From positions 1-41,189 of IMG/VR virus record IMGVR_UViG_3300042314_001246: 41,189 nucleotides of DNA; one strand, given 5' to 3'. Position 1 is the first letter of the stretch; each line of letters starts with the position of its first letter. The translations under genes and the position numbers were made by a program. This document shows positions 18,892 through 27,872 of this stretch, piece after piece. The DNA is from a virus. The notes under the pieces were generated by a model. The model worked only from the letters and a program-made list of their open reading frames with translations, was not told the DNA's origin and did not search any database.

Positions 18892-21800
18892 CTACCGGCT
18901 CTTGGCCCAGGCTGATTTCATCCCGTCGGTGACCCCGTTGATCGTGCGGACGGCTCGGGCACCGGCGGCGACATCCCCCTTCTCGACAGCGGAGCGCATC
19001 GCCTCGATCTGCGGACGGTAGATCTGGCCGTTCCATTGCTTCAGCACAGCGTAGCGGAGCGTCTGCTGAGGGGTGCGGCGCTCGGCTAGCTTCTGGAGCC
19101 ATGCGTATTCGCGGGTCGCGGCGCGGACATCCTCCGAGAGATCGACGCGGACCTGGGCGATCGCCTTCTCTTCACCGGCCACCTCATCGCGGGCACGCTC
19201 AGACTCACCGGCGTCGGTGATCTTCAGGAACCGGTTGATCGGGGCGGTCGAGGAGACGGCGAACTCCGAGACCGTGTTGCTCTTCTCATCATAGCGCAGG
19301 AAGTTGGAGACACCCATTTTGTCCAGGGAGTGAATGAGCATCTTCTTGGCTGCTGGCCAGCCTCCCGCCTTCAGCTCGTCATCGGTCAGGATCGAGCGAC
19401 CGCGGTGCTCGTCGATCGGATTCATCCCGGCGGCATAGGTGGCCCATTTGGCCGGGAGGGAGAGGAATGGGTTGAGCGAGGGCAGTTCCCCTTGAGGGAC
19501 CGCCGCAATCTGGCCGAGGCCAATGCCCGTCTTCTCCCCCTTGAGCTGGCGGAGCGTCGCGGTCAGGCCGTAGTAGACCATCCCATTGATGGCGCGGTCT
19601 ACCTCATCGACCGGCCAGCGGAGATAGGCCGTCTTCGAGCCATAGTCCCCCGTGGTCGTGGTGCCCACCGGGATCGAGTGGTAGGCATAGACATCGCGGT
19701 CGGGGATCTTCCGGAAGATCCCGGCCATGTCATCCCCGAAGAATCCCTCCCTGGCGAGGACCGTCATCACCGTCGTCAGGAATCCGCCGAAGAACAGATA
19801 GCTCAGGAGATAGTCGGCCTGCGACTTGCGCCCCTTCTCCCGACCGGCGAGCAGCTTCATCGAGGACTCCCATGAGCGCATCGTGATATTGATGAAGGGG
19901 AAGAGAATCCCCGGCGTCGAGATCCCGTTCCCCTTCTTCATGTAGTTAGGGACGCCCATGTAGTTGCGGACATAGGCGGCCGCCTCACGGGTCGGCCAGC
20001 CGAGATCCTTGGCCAGCACCTTGTAGGCCGAGACCTTAGGGAGAGCCTCCATGATCTGCCCGGCAAACTGGATCGAGCGCAGATAGGAGAGGACCGGCTT
20101 GACGAACCACTTGCGGGACCATGCCGGTTGATCCTCGGCCGGGAGCATGTTGTATTGGCGGAGAATGTCACCGAGGGCACCGTGGGAATCGGCCGTCGCG
20201 TAGAAGGACTCATGCGGCCCCACCATCGCTCCGTTCTGGAGCATCTCGATCAGGAGATCATCGGCCTGACCCGAGATCCGGTTGACCAGGGGAGAGGATC
20301 CGATGTTGACCGGGATCGCGGCGAGCAGCTTGCCGAGAGCCATGCCGATGGCGCTCCCGACATAGCTTCCCACCTGACCGGCGGCCACGGCCGCGGCGGG
20401 ACCCCCGACGAATCCGATGGTCGATCCGACAGCGGTGCCGACGACGCCCCCGGCGGTCGTAGAGAGAGCCTCGCGCCCCTGCGGCTGGAGCATGGCGAGG
20501 GCGAGCTGATAGGCCTGCTGGCCGAGGATCCTCCCACGGGTCTTGTCTGGGGCATTCCGCATCGTGCGGAGCTGATCGCGCATGGGGGAGAGAGCGAGTT
20601 GGAAGGAGGGATTGTATTTGATGATCAGCGGATAGGCGGCCGAGGACCAGAGGAAGGAGAGCGCCTGCATCAGCCCGTCTTGGTGGGAGGGACTCATCGA
20701 CTCAAAGACATCCGCATAGCGCTCCGGCAGGTGGACCCCGCGGAGCTTCCCGTCCACGCGGTAGGTGAGCGTCTTCCACCCCACCTCGCGGGTCGGCACC
20801 GGCACATTGCGACGGCCATCCCAGCGCATCTCGGCATCTTGGATCAGACCGGAGAAGTTCTCCTTCATCCAGTTGAAGAAGGTAGCCTTGGCTTGATTGG
20901 ATTGGGCGGCGCGGCGCATGGCCGCCATCTTCAGGACGGATTGCGTGTAGGGATTGGCGACCTGATCGAGCGTTCCCACCTGCTTCACGATCCCGGCCGG
21001 GACATAGCGGTCGGCATACTTCAGCGGGGTGAAGGTGGCGTAGGCATCCTTGTTCGGGACCAGGAGCGTGTCGTAGATCTCCCGGGAGATGATCCCCGCA
21101 TCGACAGCCTCCGAGAGGACCGAGAAGATCTTATCATGGAATGACTCGGCCGCCTGCTGGAGGGCGCTCCATTGCTCCGGTGACATGTCGGCACGCTGCT
21201 GGTCTAGGAGAGCCTGAGCGATGACGGGATCCTTGCCGTCGGGATTGGCGATGACTGTCCGGCCGGTGACTTCGATCTCACTCTCCTGCTCGCTGGCCTT
21301 CCCGACTTGGCGTTCCACCTCGATCCGCTCATTGGCGATACGGTAGTTCTCCAGGTAGATCCCCAGGTCATCATCGGTCAGGCCGACGGATTGCAGGATG
21401 GGGGAGACCTTGGCCGTGATCTCCATGAGATCGGCCTGCACGCTGGAGTTGGCCAGCGGCATCTCCTCGAAGAGCCAGTCCATCCGATCCTCCGGCTTGA
21501 GGGGCTGGCCGGAGCGGCGCTTCTGGTGCATCAGCTCGATGGCTGGCTGTGCGTAGAAGTAATAGGTATCCTTGGCCCGCTCCCAGAGACGGCGGGGTGA
21601 CTTGGCCCATGCCTTCATGGCGGCGGAGCGGCGCTTGACCAGCTCGCTTGCCTTGGCATAGCCAGCCTTCGACTCGGCAAGCCGGGTGCGGTTGACGGCC
21701 TCGGGGCCCTTGGCTAGGAAGGTCTGGATGGCAGCGATGGCTTCGGCCACCTCCGGCTTCCGATCGACATAATTGAAGAATGCCTTCCAGAAAGTCGGAG

Positions 21801-24800
21801 CCCTCTGTTCCAGATCAGCCGGTGAGTTGAAGAGGACCGAGATAGCATCGGCATAGAGCTCCGCGGAACTGGTGCGATACTTGAAGTAGCTGGAATCGGG
21901 ATCGGTGGAATCAAGGAATGGCTTCCACCATTCGGATAATGAGATCAATTCCTGCCGGACATTGGGCTTGTAAGGGCCGGGGCCGGAATAGGCAAGCTCG
22001 CCGCCTTGAACTGCCTCCTTGACCATCTTCTTATAGAGCGCCGAAACCTTTTGATTCCACTCTTTGAGCAGCTCCCTTTGGCTGAGCAGCGGCATTGGAC
22101 CTACAATGTTTGCCGCCTCTTTCTTGATTTTCTTCAGAGACCGACCTCCGGCGATGGGGTCCAGCGGGATGGTCTGCTTTAGATACCCTAGTAGCGTCGC
22201 CAGCCTCCCGAGGATATTGCCCCGCTTGAGTGACTCGTCGGGGAGGTAGTCGATCCAGTGACCGATCTCATGGGCGAGGGTCATGGCGACTGATTGGGGA
22301 TTGGAGAAGAGAGAGGCGCGGAGGGCGATGCGTCCCTTGCCGATTCCACGGAAGAGACCCAGCGACTTCATCCGGCGCCGGACCTCGGGCGACATGCCGG
22401 TGGCTTCACGGAACCATCGGATCAGCTCGGGTGCCTCGATGGGGAGCACGCGGTCGGTGGCACCGAGGACCTCGGGCATCTCCCAGCCGGGGCCGCGTGA
22501 CATGACCGTGGCTTCCTTGGGGATGGAGGGACCGGCATCGGCAGCAGTGGCCCCACGCGATCCACCCTGCGGACCGTAGTCGGCAGTGCCTGAGAATCCC
22601 CCCGAGAACATATCCCCTTGGGCGGCATCGGCCGCGGCCTTCTCCTGACGGATGCGCTCGGCCTCGGCTAGTTCGGCGGGAGTCGGTTCAGAAGTTACCT
22701 GACCGGTCAGACTGAAGGGCATGTCGGCAGGAGCAAAGAGATTCCCCTCCCCATTGGTGGCGATGTTGGGGGTGGTAGCCGGGGCCGGGGGCGCCATCTC
22801 GGCGGCGGCCTGCTCGGGCGAGACGCCTGAGAGTTCGGCCATGATCTCCGGATCGGTGTAGAAGGACTTGTAGCGGGCGGCGAGCTGCTGGAGTTCGGCG
22901 ACGCGGTTGAGGATACCCTCCGGGTCCTTGACATTGACCCCTAGCTTGGCGGCGGCCTCGGGGCGCTTGGCCGCGGACTGCACGGCGGCGATCTGCTCAT
23001 TGATTTCGCGCACCTTGGCGGCGGCGGCGCGGGCGATTTCCTCGCCTCGCTGGAGGGCCGCGTCACTGGTTCCAAAGAGATCTCCTTGGGTTCCCTGGGC
23101 AGCCAGATCCTTGCTGGCCTTGATGTATCCGAGATAGCCGGAGATCACCTCCGGGGCCATCTTCTTGAGGGCGGCGGCGTAGCCCGCCTGCTGAAGCTCT
23201 ATGTCGTTGGGCGCCGCGGTTGCGATGGCGAGGGTTCGCGCCTCATTGATTCGACCTGCTTGGTATGCAGCGTAGAGATCAGGCCCCGCACCCGTTCCAA
23301 TTCGGAATCCGGCGCGGCCTTTAGCTCTCGATAGGAGTCCTCTCTGTGCTGCTTTATCTTCTGTAATCGAAGTGTTTCTGAAGTAGTTTGCATAATCTTT
23401 AACCTCACCTTTCTCATCGAGGATGTTCAGCTCCGCGTCAAGCGACATTGCCATCGGCTTTGTGAATCCATCCGCCTCCCTCATGACATAGGCAGGAACC
23501 GCTTCCAGCCCATTGCGTTTGGCCGCGTCAAAGCGGTGCCTTCCCGAGATCAGTTCATTGGCTCCGTTGTTGCGTTGCCAGATCATGAGATGGCCGAAGG
23601 CCCTCATGTCGATGTTCCCTTGGATCTCTTGGCCCCGGACGACGCCGGTATCAGGATTGGCATTCTCCTTGAAGTTAGGGACATCCTCCGAGAGTTTGAT
23701 GTCTGAGATCTTCAGCTTGGATTCCGTGTAGGGGATCGGGATCCCGCCGGTTGTCTCAGGATCAGTGTATCCCGTGATCGGCTCCAACTCAGCCAGGTCA
23801 TCGGCGGGAGCGGGCGTGCTTGCTGGCGCGGATGGAGACTTGTCGGGGGATGCGATCCTGGAAATGCTGAAATTACCAAACCTATAATAAGGAGGGCCTT
23901 GCACCATCTTGGTGTGACCTTCCCCAGCCGCGGCCCTGATTGCTGCTTCCCTGGATGGAAATTCATTATGTGAAGAGGGGCCCCTCGAGTCGAACCTGGT
24001 AACTCTCCAGATCTCTGGCTTGGATGGCTCCGGGGTAACTAGCAGCTTGATGGTTGGATCTTCGTTATTAACAAACTCGATGCTCCCTTGCGCCCCTGTT
24101 TGATCAACAATCGACTGGATGGCCGTCGATCTCTCCTCGCTATCCTTCCTCCACTTGGCGACGATGCCTTCTCGAGAGATCTCCCTCAGAAGCGGCCTGC
24201 CCGGCATGGCGATCGTTTCTTCGGGAGTGTTGGCCGGGACGGCATTGTTCCGGTCCATGGTGAAGGCCCCGCTCGGAGCATCCTCGATGGGGATCAGTTC
24301 GCCCAGATCAGCAGGCGCGGCTGCGGGAGGTCGTCCCGGCAGGCCCTCGACTCTCGATCCTCGACCTTCGACTCCCTCACCCATCGCCACCTCAGTCTTG
24401 AGCGCCTCGGGCTTGCCCAGGAAGGAGGTTCCCTGCATCCGCATGGTGCCTCGGGCAGTGGGTCCATACTCACCCCGGACGGCATCGGTGACGCGGAGCG
24501 CGGTGGAGACCGCCTCCTCATCCATGGGAGAGAGGGATTCACCGGCCTGCTTCTTGGAGACGAGTGACTGGATGTCGCCCATCTCATAGCGCTTGTTCTG
24601 GACAGTGAGCCCCGAGAGGAGCGCTCCCATGACGGCGGACTGGAAGGAGGACTGGAAGGTCGGCCCCTCGGGCGTCTCATCCCCGGAGGCGAGTGCCTGA
24701 TCGGCCAGCCTCCAGGTGATGTCGGTGGCGGCACCGGTCCCGGCTCCGAGCCCGACGACCTTGCCTGCGAACTTGGCGGCTTCGAGCGCACCCTTGGTCT

Positions 24801-25563
24801 CGCGCACAAGCTGGATCCCCTTGATCAGATTGTAGGGGGCGGCGGGAGCGGTGATGGCGATGGAGGCCAACTCACCGGCCGCATTGTATCCGGGCCGGGC
24901 TTGGCTGGCTGCGAGGTAGCTGGAGAACTCCGAGTCGTTCTCGGCCAGTGTCTTGTAGAGAGCATCGTATCCCCTGCCTGCGGCATAGCCTCCCGCGATG
25001 CCTCCGGCTGTTCCGGTGATCAGGGCGGCTGGACCGGCTGTCATCCCGGCAACGGCGGGGATGGCGGCCCCTCCCAGGAATCCCATCGTGACGGCTCCAC
25101 CCCGGCCTGCTCCGTAGAGGAGGGCCTTCCCCTCGGGGGAGGATCCGGCCGTGGCCTCCAGATCGCGGCGGCGGCGTGCGCTCTCCTCGATCTTGGCGGC
25201 GTTGGGAGAGAGCTTGGCGAAGGTGGCCTGGTCGATGAGGCCAGCGGCATAGGCCGACTGGATGCCGGACCCGTAGCGGAGGGGATCGAGCTCGATGCCT
25301 GCGGATGTCACCTTATAGGGCTGAGACTTCTCATTCCATCGGTTGGCCGGTGAGAGGGGATCGGTTCCCTCGGGGGCAGAGCCCGCCTTGGCCGGATCGA
25401 GGGGGACGCCGGAGCGGTCCACGGCGAGCAGGGGAGGATTCTCACTGGCGTCGAGGGGCGAGACATACTCCAGCTCCGAGAGAGGATCGGGGGTTGATTG
25501 TGACGCCTCGATCGGCCCGACATAATCGAGCGCGGCCAGCTCGTCCTGCGAGGGAGCGGCCAT
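18892..25563 (-). CDS. Giant polyvalent ejection protein with ParB-like and HExxH domains (2223 aa)
   Basis: Domain order: N-terminal tandem motifs (LAALDYVGPIEAS, LSELEYVSPLDAS) and Gly/Ala-rich hydrophobic segments (about 150-300); low-complexity linker; ParB/DdrB-like domain about 615-700 with ISGRHRFDAAKRNG; helical linker; zinc-protease motif TLAHEIGHWIDYLPD about 1095-1109; helical region; and a C-terminal part (about 1600-2150, ALSFLWSSAAYPLIIKYNPS) resembling the LPD38 domain of phage polyvalent proteins. Hydrophobic segments near 1700-1744 and 1914-1941 could insert in membranes. Such proteins travel in the virion and act in the newly infected cell. It is the last gene of the leftward block. 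A micro-repeat is read in frame near residue 400. Confidence 0.85.
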   Translation of the reverse strand: MAAPSQDELAALDYVGPIEASQSTPDPLSELEYVSPLDASENPPLLAVDRSGVPLDPAKAGSAPEGTDPLSPANRWNEKSQPYKVTSAGIELDPLRYGSGIQSAYAAGLIDQATFAKLSPNAAKIEESARRRRDLEATAGSSPEGKALLYGAGRGGAVTMGFLGGAAIPAVAGMTAGPAALITGTAGGIAGGYAAGRGYDALYKTLAENDSEFSSYLAASQARPGYNAAGELASIAITAPAAPYNLIKGIQLVRETKGALEAAKFAGKVVGLGAGTGAATDITWRLADQALASGDETPEGPTFQSSFQSAVMGALLSGLTVQNKRYEMGDIQSLVSKKQAGESLSPMDEEAVSTALRVTDAVRGEYGPTARGTMRMQGTSFLGKPEALKTEVAMGEGVEGRGSRVEGLPGRPPAAAPADLGELIPIEDAPSGAFTMDRNNAVPANTPEETIAMPGRPLLREISREGIVAKWRKDSEERSTAIQSIVDQTGAQGSIEFVNNEDPTIKLLVTPEPSKPEIWRVTRFDSRGPSSHNEFPSREAAIRAAAGEGHTKMVQGPPYYRFGNFSISRIASPDKSPSAPASTPAPADDLAELEPITGYTDPETTGGIPIPYTESKLKISDIKLSEDVPNFKENANPDTGVVRGQEIQGNIDMRAFGHLMIWQRNNGANELISGRHRFDAAKRNGLEAVPAYVMREADGFTKPMAMSLDAELNILDEKGEVKDYANYFRNTSITEDKAAQRGLLSRAKGRAGFRIGTGAGPDLYAAYQAGRINEARTLAIATAAPNDIELQQAGYAAALKKMAPEVISGYLGYIKASKDLAAQGTQGDLFGTSDAALQRGEEIARAAAAKVREINEQIAAVQSAAKRPEAAAKLGVNVKDPEGILNRVAELQQLAARYKSFYTDPEIMAELSGVSPEQAAAEMAPPAPATTPNIATNGEGNLFAPADMPFSLTGQVTSEPTPAELAEAERIRQEKAAADAAQGDMFSGGFSGTADYGPQGGSRGATAADAGPSIPKEATVMSRGPGWEMPEVLGATDRVLPIEAPELIRWFREATGMSPEVRRRMKSLGLFRGIGKGRIALRASLFSNPQSVAMTLAHEIGHWIDYLPDESLKRGNILGRLATLLGYLKQTIPLDPIAGGRSLKKIKKEAANIVGPMPLLSQRELLKEWNQKVSALYKKMVKEAVQGGELAYSGPGPYKPNVRQELISLSEWWKPFLDSTDPDSSYFKYRTSSAELYADAISVLFNSPADLEQRAPTFWKAFFNYVDRKPEVAEAIAAIQTFLAKGPEAVNRTRLAESKAGYAKASELVKRRSAAMKAWAKSPRRLWERAKDTYYFYAQPAIELMHQKRRSGQPLKPEDRMDWLFEEMPLANSSVQADLMEITAKVSPILQSVGLTDDDLGIYLENYRIANERIEVERQVGKASEQESEIEVTGRTVIANPDGKDPVIAQALLDQQRADMSPEQWSALQQAAESFHDKIFSVLSEAVDAGIISREIYDTLLVPNKDAYATFTPLKYADRYVPAGIVKQVGTLDQVANPYTQSVLKMAAMRRAAQSNQAKATFFNWMKENFSGLIQDAEMRWDGRRNVPVPTREVGWKTLTYRVDGKLRGVHLPERYADVFESMSPSHQDGLMQALSFLWSSAAYPLIIKYNPSFQLALSPMRDQLRTMRNAPDKTRGRILGQQAYQLALAMLQPQGREALSTTAGGVVGTAVGSTIGFVGGPAAAVAAGQVGSYVGSAIGMALGKLLAAIPVNIGSSPLVNRISGQADDLLIEMLQNGAMVGPHESFYATADSHGALGDILRQYNMLPAEDQPAWSRKWFVKPVLSYLRSIQFAGQIMEALPKVSAYKVLAKDLGWPTREAAAYVRNYMGVPNYMKKGNGISTPGILFPFINITMRSWESSMKLLAGREKGRKSQADYLLSYLFFGGFLTTVMTVLAREGFFGDDMAGIFRKIPDRDVYAYHSIPVGTTTTGDYGSKTAYLRWPVDEVDRAINGMVYYGLTATLRQLKGEKTGIGLGQIAAVPQGELPSLNPFLSLPAKWATYAAGMNPIDEHRGRSILTDDELKAGGWPAAKKMLIHSLDKMGVSNFLRYDEKSNTVSEFAVSSTAPINRFLKITDAGESERARDEVAGEEKAIAQVRVDLSEDVRAATREYAWLQKLAERRTPQQTLRYAVLKQWNGQIYRPQIEAMRSAVEKGDVAAGARAVRTINGVTDGMKSAWAKSR
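24343..24374. repeat. GTCGAG micro-repeat inside the giant gene
   Basis: On the minus strand it matches the plus strand of 5112-5143 in 29 of 32 bases, so the two copies are inverted on the map. It is read in frame as GVEGRGSRVEG in a low-complexity linker between structured parts of the protein. Confidence 0.8.
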
Positions 25564-25567
25564 GCGA

Positions 25568-26359
25568 TTAGTCCGTGATGAGGACCTCGGCCCCGCTCTT
25601 GGTGCGATAGCGGCCGGGCTTCATGGCGCGGCCATACTTGGACTGATAATCAGAGGAGGACATGGAGAGAGGAGTCGGTGCGGGGGTTGGCTCCGGTGAG
25701 GGAGTCGGGGTCGGCGAGGAGAGATAGGCGCTGTCCGGGGTCGGTGTCGCCTGCGGCGTCGGAGATGGAGTGGCAGAGGGGAAGGGGCTCGGCGAGGGAG
25801 CTGGGGCACCAGCCAGGACAGAGGCGGGATCCATCATGGCGTTGAGCTGGGCCTGCTTCGCGGCGATGTCCTGTTGATAGGATGCCGAGGAGCGATACCA
25901 GGGAGCGCCTGCTGACTGCATCTTGGCGATGTCGCTTGCCAGCATGTCGATTTGCTGGCCCTTCACGGCATCCTCACCGGAGCGGACGGGGGCCTTGACG
26001 GGTGATCCGGTCTGCTCATCCCATGCGGTGATCGCTTTGCCGGTCATCGTGTCGATCAGCTTGACCGTCCCGTCGGCGGCGGTGATCCGCTCGAACTTCG
26101 GGGCTTCCGGAGCCGGTGCGACCATCGCCGAGTTGGGAGAGGTGCCGATCATGGCCACCTTGCGGCCGTCGGGCAGGGCGACTTCCGTGGCTCCGGGGGT
26201 AAAGGCAGGGCGGGAGGACTTCACGGCCTCGCTCTGGTATTGCTTGTAGAGGGCGATGTCGGCCGAGAGTTCCTGCTTGGTCGGCTTATATCCCGGCTGG
26301 CGGCCGAGCATCGTGCGGCCGAATGTCCGCAGGTCCATGATCTGAGGTTGGTCGGCCAT
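25568..26359 (-). CDS. Proline-rich virion-associated protein (263 aa)
   Basis: The N-terminal half (MADQPQIMDLRTFGRTMLGR; PTKQELSADIALYKQYQSEA) is helical and structured, with a short beta region PDGRKVAMIG. Residues about 185-235 are an S/T/P repeat (SPSPFPSATPSPTP) and the end is a small basic domain (YGRAMKPGRYRTKSGAEVL). It lies between the giant protein and the 135-aa gene, in the usual place of ejection proteins. No family recognised. Confidence 0.75.
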   Translation of the reverse strand: MADQPQIMDLRTFGRTMLGRQPGYKPTKQELSADIALYKQYQSEAVKSSRPAFTPGATEVALPDGRKVAMIGTSPNSAMVAPAPEAPKFERITAADGTVKLIDTMTGKAITAWDEQTGSPVKAPVRSGEDAVKGQQIDMLASDIAKMQSAGAPWYRSSASYQQDIAAKQAQLNAMMDPASVLAGAPAPSPSPFPSATPSPTPQATPTPDSAYLSSPTPTPSPEPTPAPTPLSMSSSDYQSKYGRAMKPGRYRTKSGAEVLITD

Positions 26360-26364
26360 GGTGA

Positions 26365-26772
26365 TTAGTAGGTGAAGCCGTCCATGGAGCCAACCCCGCC
26401 CGATCCAGCTCCTTTGATCTGCATCTGGGCGTCGGCGTAGGACTGATACTTCTGTTGTTCGAGGTAGGGATTGACGACCGTGGCCTCGAATCCCGCGAGG
26501 GCTCCGCTCTGTTTGTTCACCGGCATGGCGATGAACTTGCCATAAGTGTCGGGGTCCATGAGCCCGGCCTGCTGATACTGGTCCAGCTTGCCGAGGTTCA
26601 TGTCGAGGGTCTTGCGGTCCATGAGGCCCTGCTCGCCCTTCTTGGTCATTCCTCCGGCTATGGCTCCCGCGGCCGTGTTGACTCCCTCGCTGATTCCTTT
26701 GGCCATGGCGAGCGTGCCTGCGGCGGTGATCTGGCCTGAGTTGTCGTTGACGGTGGGGTTGTAGGCGAACAT
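26365..26772 (-). CDS. Small virion or ejection protein (135 aa)
   Basis: MFAYNPTVNDNSGQITAAGT, then AKGISEGVNTAAGAIAGGMT (an amphipathic Gly/Ala helix), then KTLDMNLGKLDQYQQAGLMD. The composition resembles small internal virion proteins encoded beside ejection proteins in podoviruses. Function is inferred from position only. Confidence 0.7.
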   Translation of the reverse strand: MFAYNPTVNDNSGQITAAGTLAMAKGISEGVNTAAGAIAGGMTKKGEQGLMDRKTLDMNLGKLDQYQQAGLMDPDTYGKFIAMPVNKQSGALAGFEATVVNPYLEQQKYQSYADAQMQIKGAGSGGVGSMDGFTY

Positions 26773-26783
26773 GGGTGGTTAGG

Positions 26784-27080
26784 CTAGGAGTTGGGGGTTG
26801 GGATGGAGAGACCGGCTGCGGCGCGGGCCTCTAGGCAGAGTGGTGATCCTGCGGTGAATGAGCGGCAGGCGGCCGGACGAATCCCGTAGATGGAGCATCC
26901 GACCGAGACGCCGACTGATCCGGTGAGGGCGATGCAGCGGTTGTTGAAGGTCTTCATCAGGGGAAGGTCAGAGCGTGTCAGTGACGGGTCGATGCCCTCG
27001 GCGTCGGAGCGGTCTCGCCTGAGAATGGGCCAGCTCCACTTATGGGAGCAGCAGGCCCCGCAGGATTGGCAGTCGAACAT
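26784..27080 (-). CDS. YkgJ-type CxxCxxCC metal-binding protein (98 aa)
   Basis: MFDCQSCGACCSHKWSWPIL has the CxxCxxCC signature at residues 4-11; later Cys occur in NNRCIAL, VGCSIYGIRPAACRSF and SPLCLEA. This is the pattern of the YkgJ / UPF0153 family thought to chelate zinc or an iron-sulfur cluster. The gene starts inside the 3' end of the PAPS-reductase-like gene, 103 bases overlapping in another frame. The overlap implies tight coupling of the two products. Confidence 0.8.
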   Translation of the reverse strand: MFDCQSCGACCSHKWSWPILRRDRSDAEGIDPSLTRSDLPLMKTFNNRCIALTGSVGVSVGCSIYGIRPAACRSFTAGSPLCLEARAAAGLSIPTPNS

Positions 27081-27871
27081 CTCAGGTTGCAGTAGTCGAA
27101 GCTCGGCTCATGGACGGCCACCTTCTCCGAGACATTGGCGATGATTGCGCCGTTCCTCTTGGGGCAGGCGACATAGTCATCCTCGCGGTGATCGAGGCAT
27201 CGGAGGCAGGCATGGTAGTAGTCGCTGTTGAGGTGCTTGTCGGCCTTGGTAACGAGCACCCCGTCGATCAGGTCATACCTCCCCTCGTCCCACGGGATCT
27301 CACTGGAAACAAGGTAGGAGGAAACATCCTCGTCTGTCCAGTCCCGAAGCGGGTAGGAGATGGAGGCGCTGCCGTCGATCTCCAGGAGATCGAGGTTCAA
27401 GGGGATCGGCCCGGAGAGCGGGTCGCTGTCATCGCTCTTGTGACCGCAGAGCAGGAGGTCCCAGGGGAACTCCACCTTGGCGGCCTTGGGGCGTTCCAGC
27501 CATTCCCTCCCGCAGACATAGGGACGGCCCTCCTCGTGGGGCTCGGTGCCGCGTGCGATGACCAGCGCCTGAGATCCGATGGAGTAGCTCTCCATGACAT
27601 CGACACGACCCTTGCCGTGGCAGAGGGCGGCCGAGATGGGAAGGGCGTCATGGATGGTGAGTCCCCACTCCGCGGCGAGCCTGTTCTGGAAGGTCCACTT
27701 CTGCTTCATCCACGGGAGCTGGAGCTGGATGCACTCGATCTCGGGCATCACCTGACGGGTCAGGTGCAGCAAGGCGGTCGAGTCCTTGCCTCCTGACCAG
27801 AGCAGAGCCGGACGGCGGGCGCCCTTGAGGGCGATCCGGATCTTCTCAAGTGTGGAGGGGATGGATGGCAT
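26978..27871 (-). CDS. PAPS reductase-like PP-loop ATPase (297 aa)
   Basis: The PP-loop LLWSGGKDSTALLHLTRQVM (about residues 23-42) is the nucleotide-binding motif of PAPS reductases and related ATP-pyrophosphatases. Further family-like features are LPLRDWTDEDVSSYL-type text (SYPLRDWTDEDVSSYLVSSE) and Cys pairs CLRCLDHREDDYVACPKRNG that could hold a metal or Fe-S centre. Such genes are frequent in phages, where the substrate is unsettled: sulfate assimilation, or DndC-like sulfur or base modification. The unstructured C-terminal 35 residues lie in the overlap with the YkgJ-type gene and may be a by-product of it. Confidence 0.85.
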   Translation of the reverse strand: MPSIPSTLEKIRIALKGARRPALLWSGGKDSTALLHLTRQVMPEIECIQLQLPWMKQKWTFQNRLAAEWGLTIHDALPISAALCHGKGRVDVMESYSIGSQALVIARGTEPHEEGRPYVCGREWLERPKAAKVEFPWDLLLCGHKSDDSDPLSGPIPLNLDLLEIDGSASISYPLRDWTDEDVSSYLVSSEIPWDEGRYDLIDGVLVTKADKHLNSDYYHACLRCLDHREDDYVACPKRNGAIIANVSEKVAVHEPSFDYCNLRCSTANPAGPAAPISGAGPFSGETAPTPRASTRH

Positions 27872-27872
27872 G

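Noticed and set aside
20128-21144. A 338-codon plus-strand open frame opposite the giant gene
   Set aside because: It is antisense to a gene with clear domains, its composition (Gly/Leu/His/Arg-rich) is that of a reverse-strand shadow in GC-rich DNA, and no motif is recognisable.
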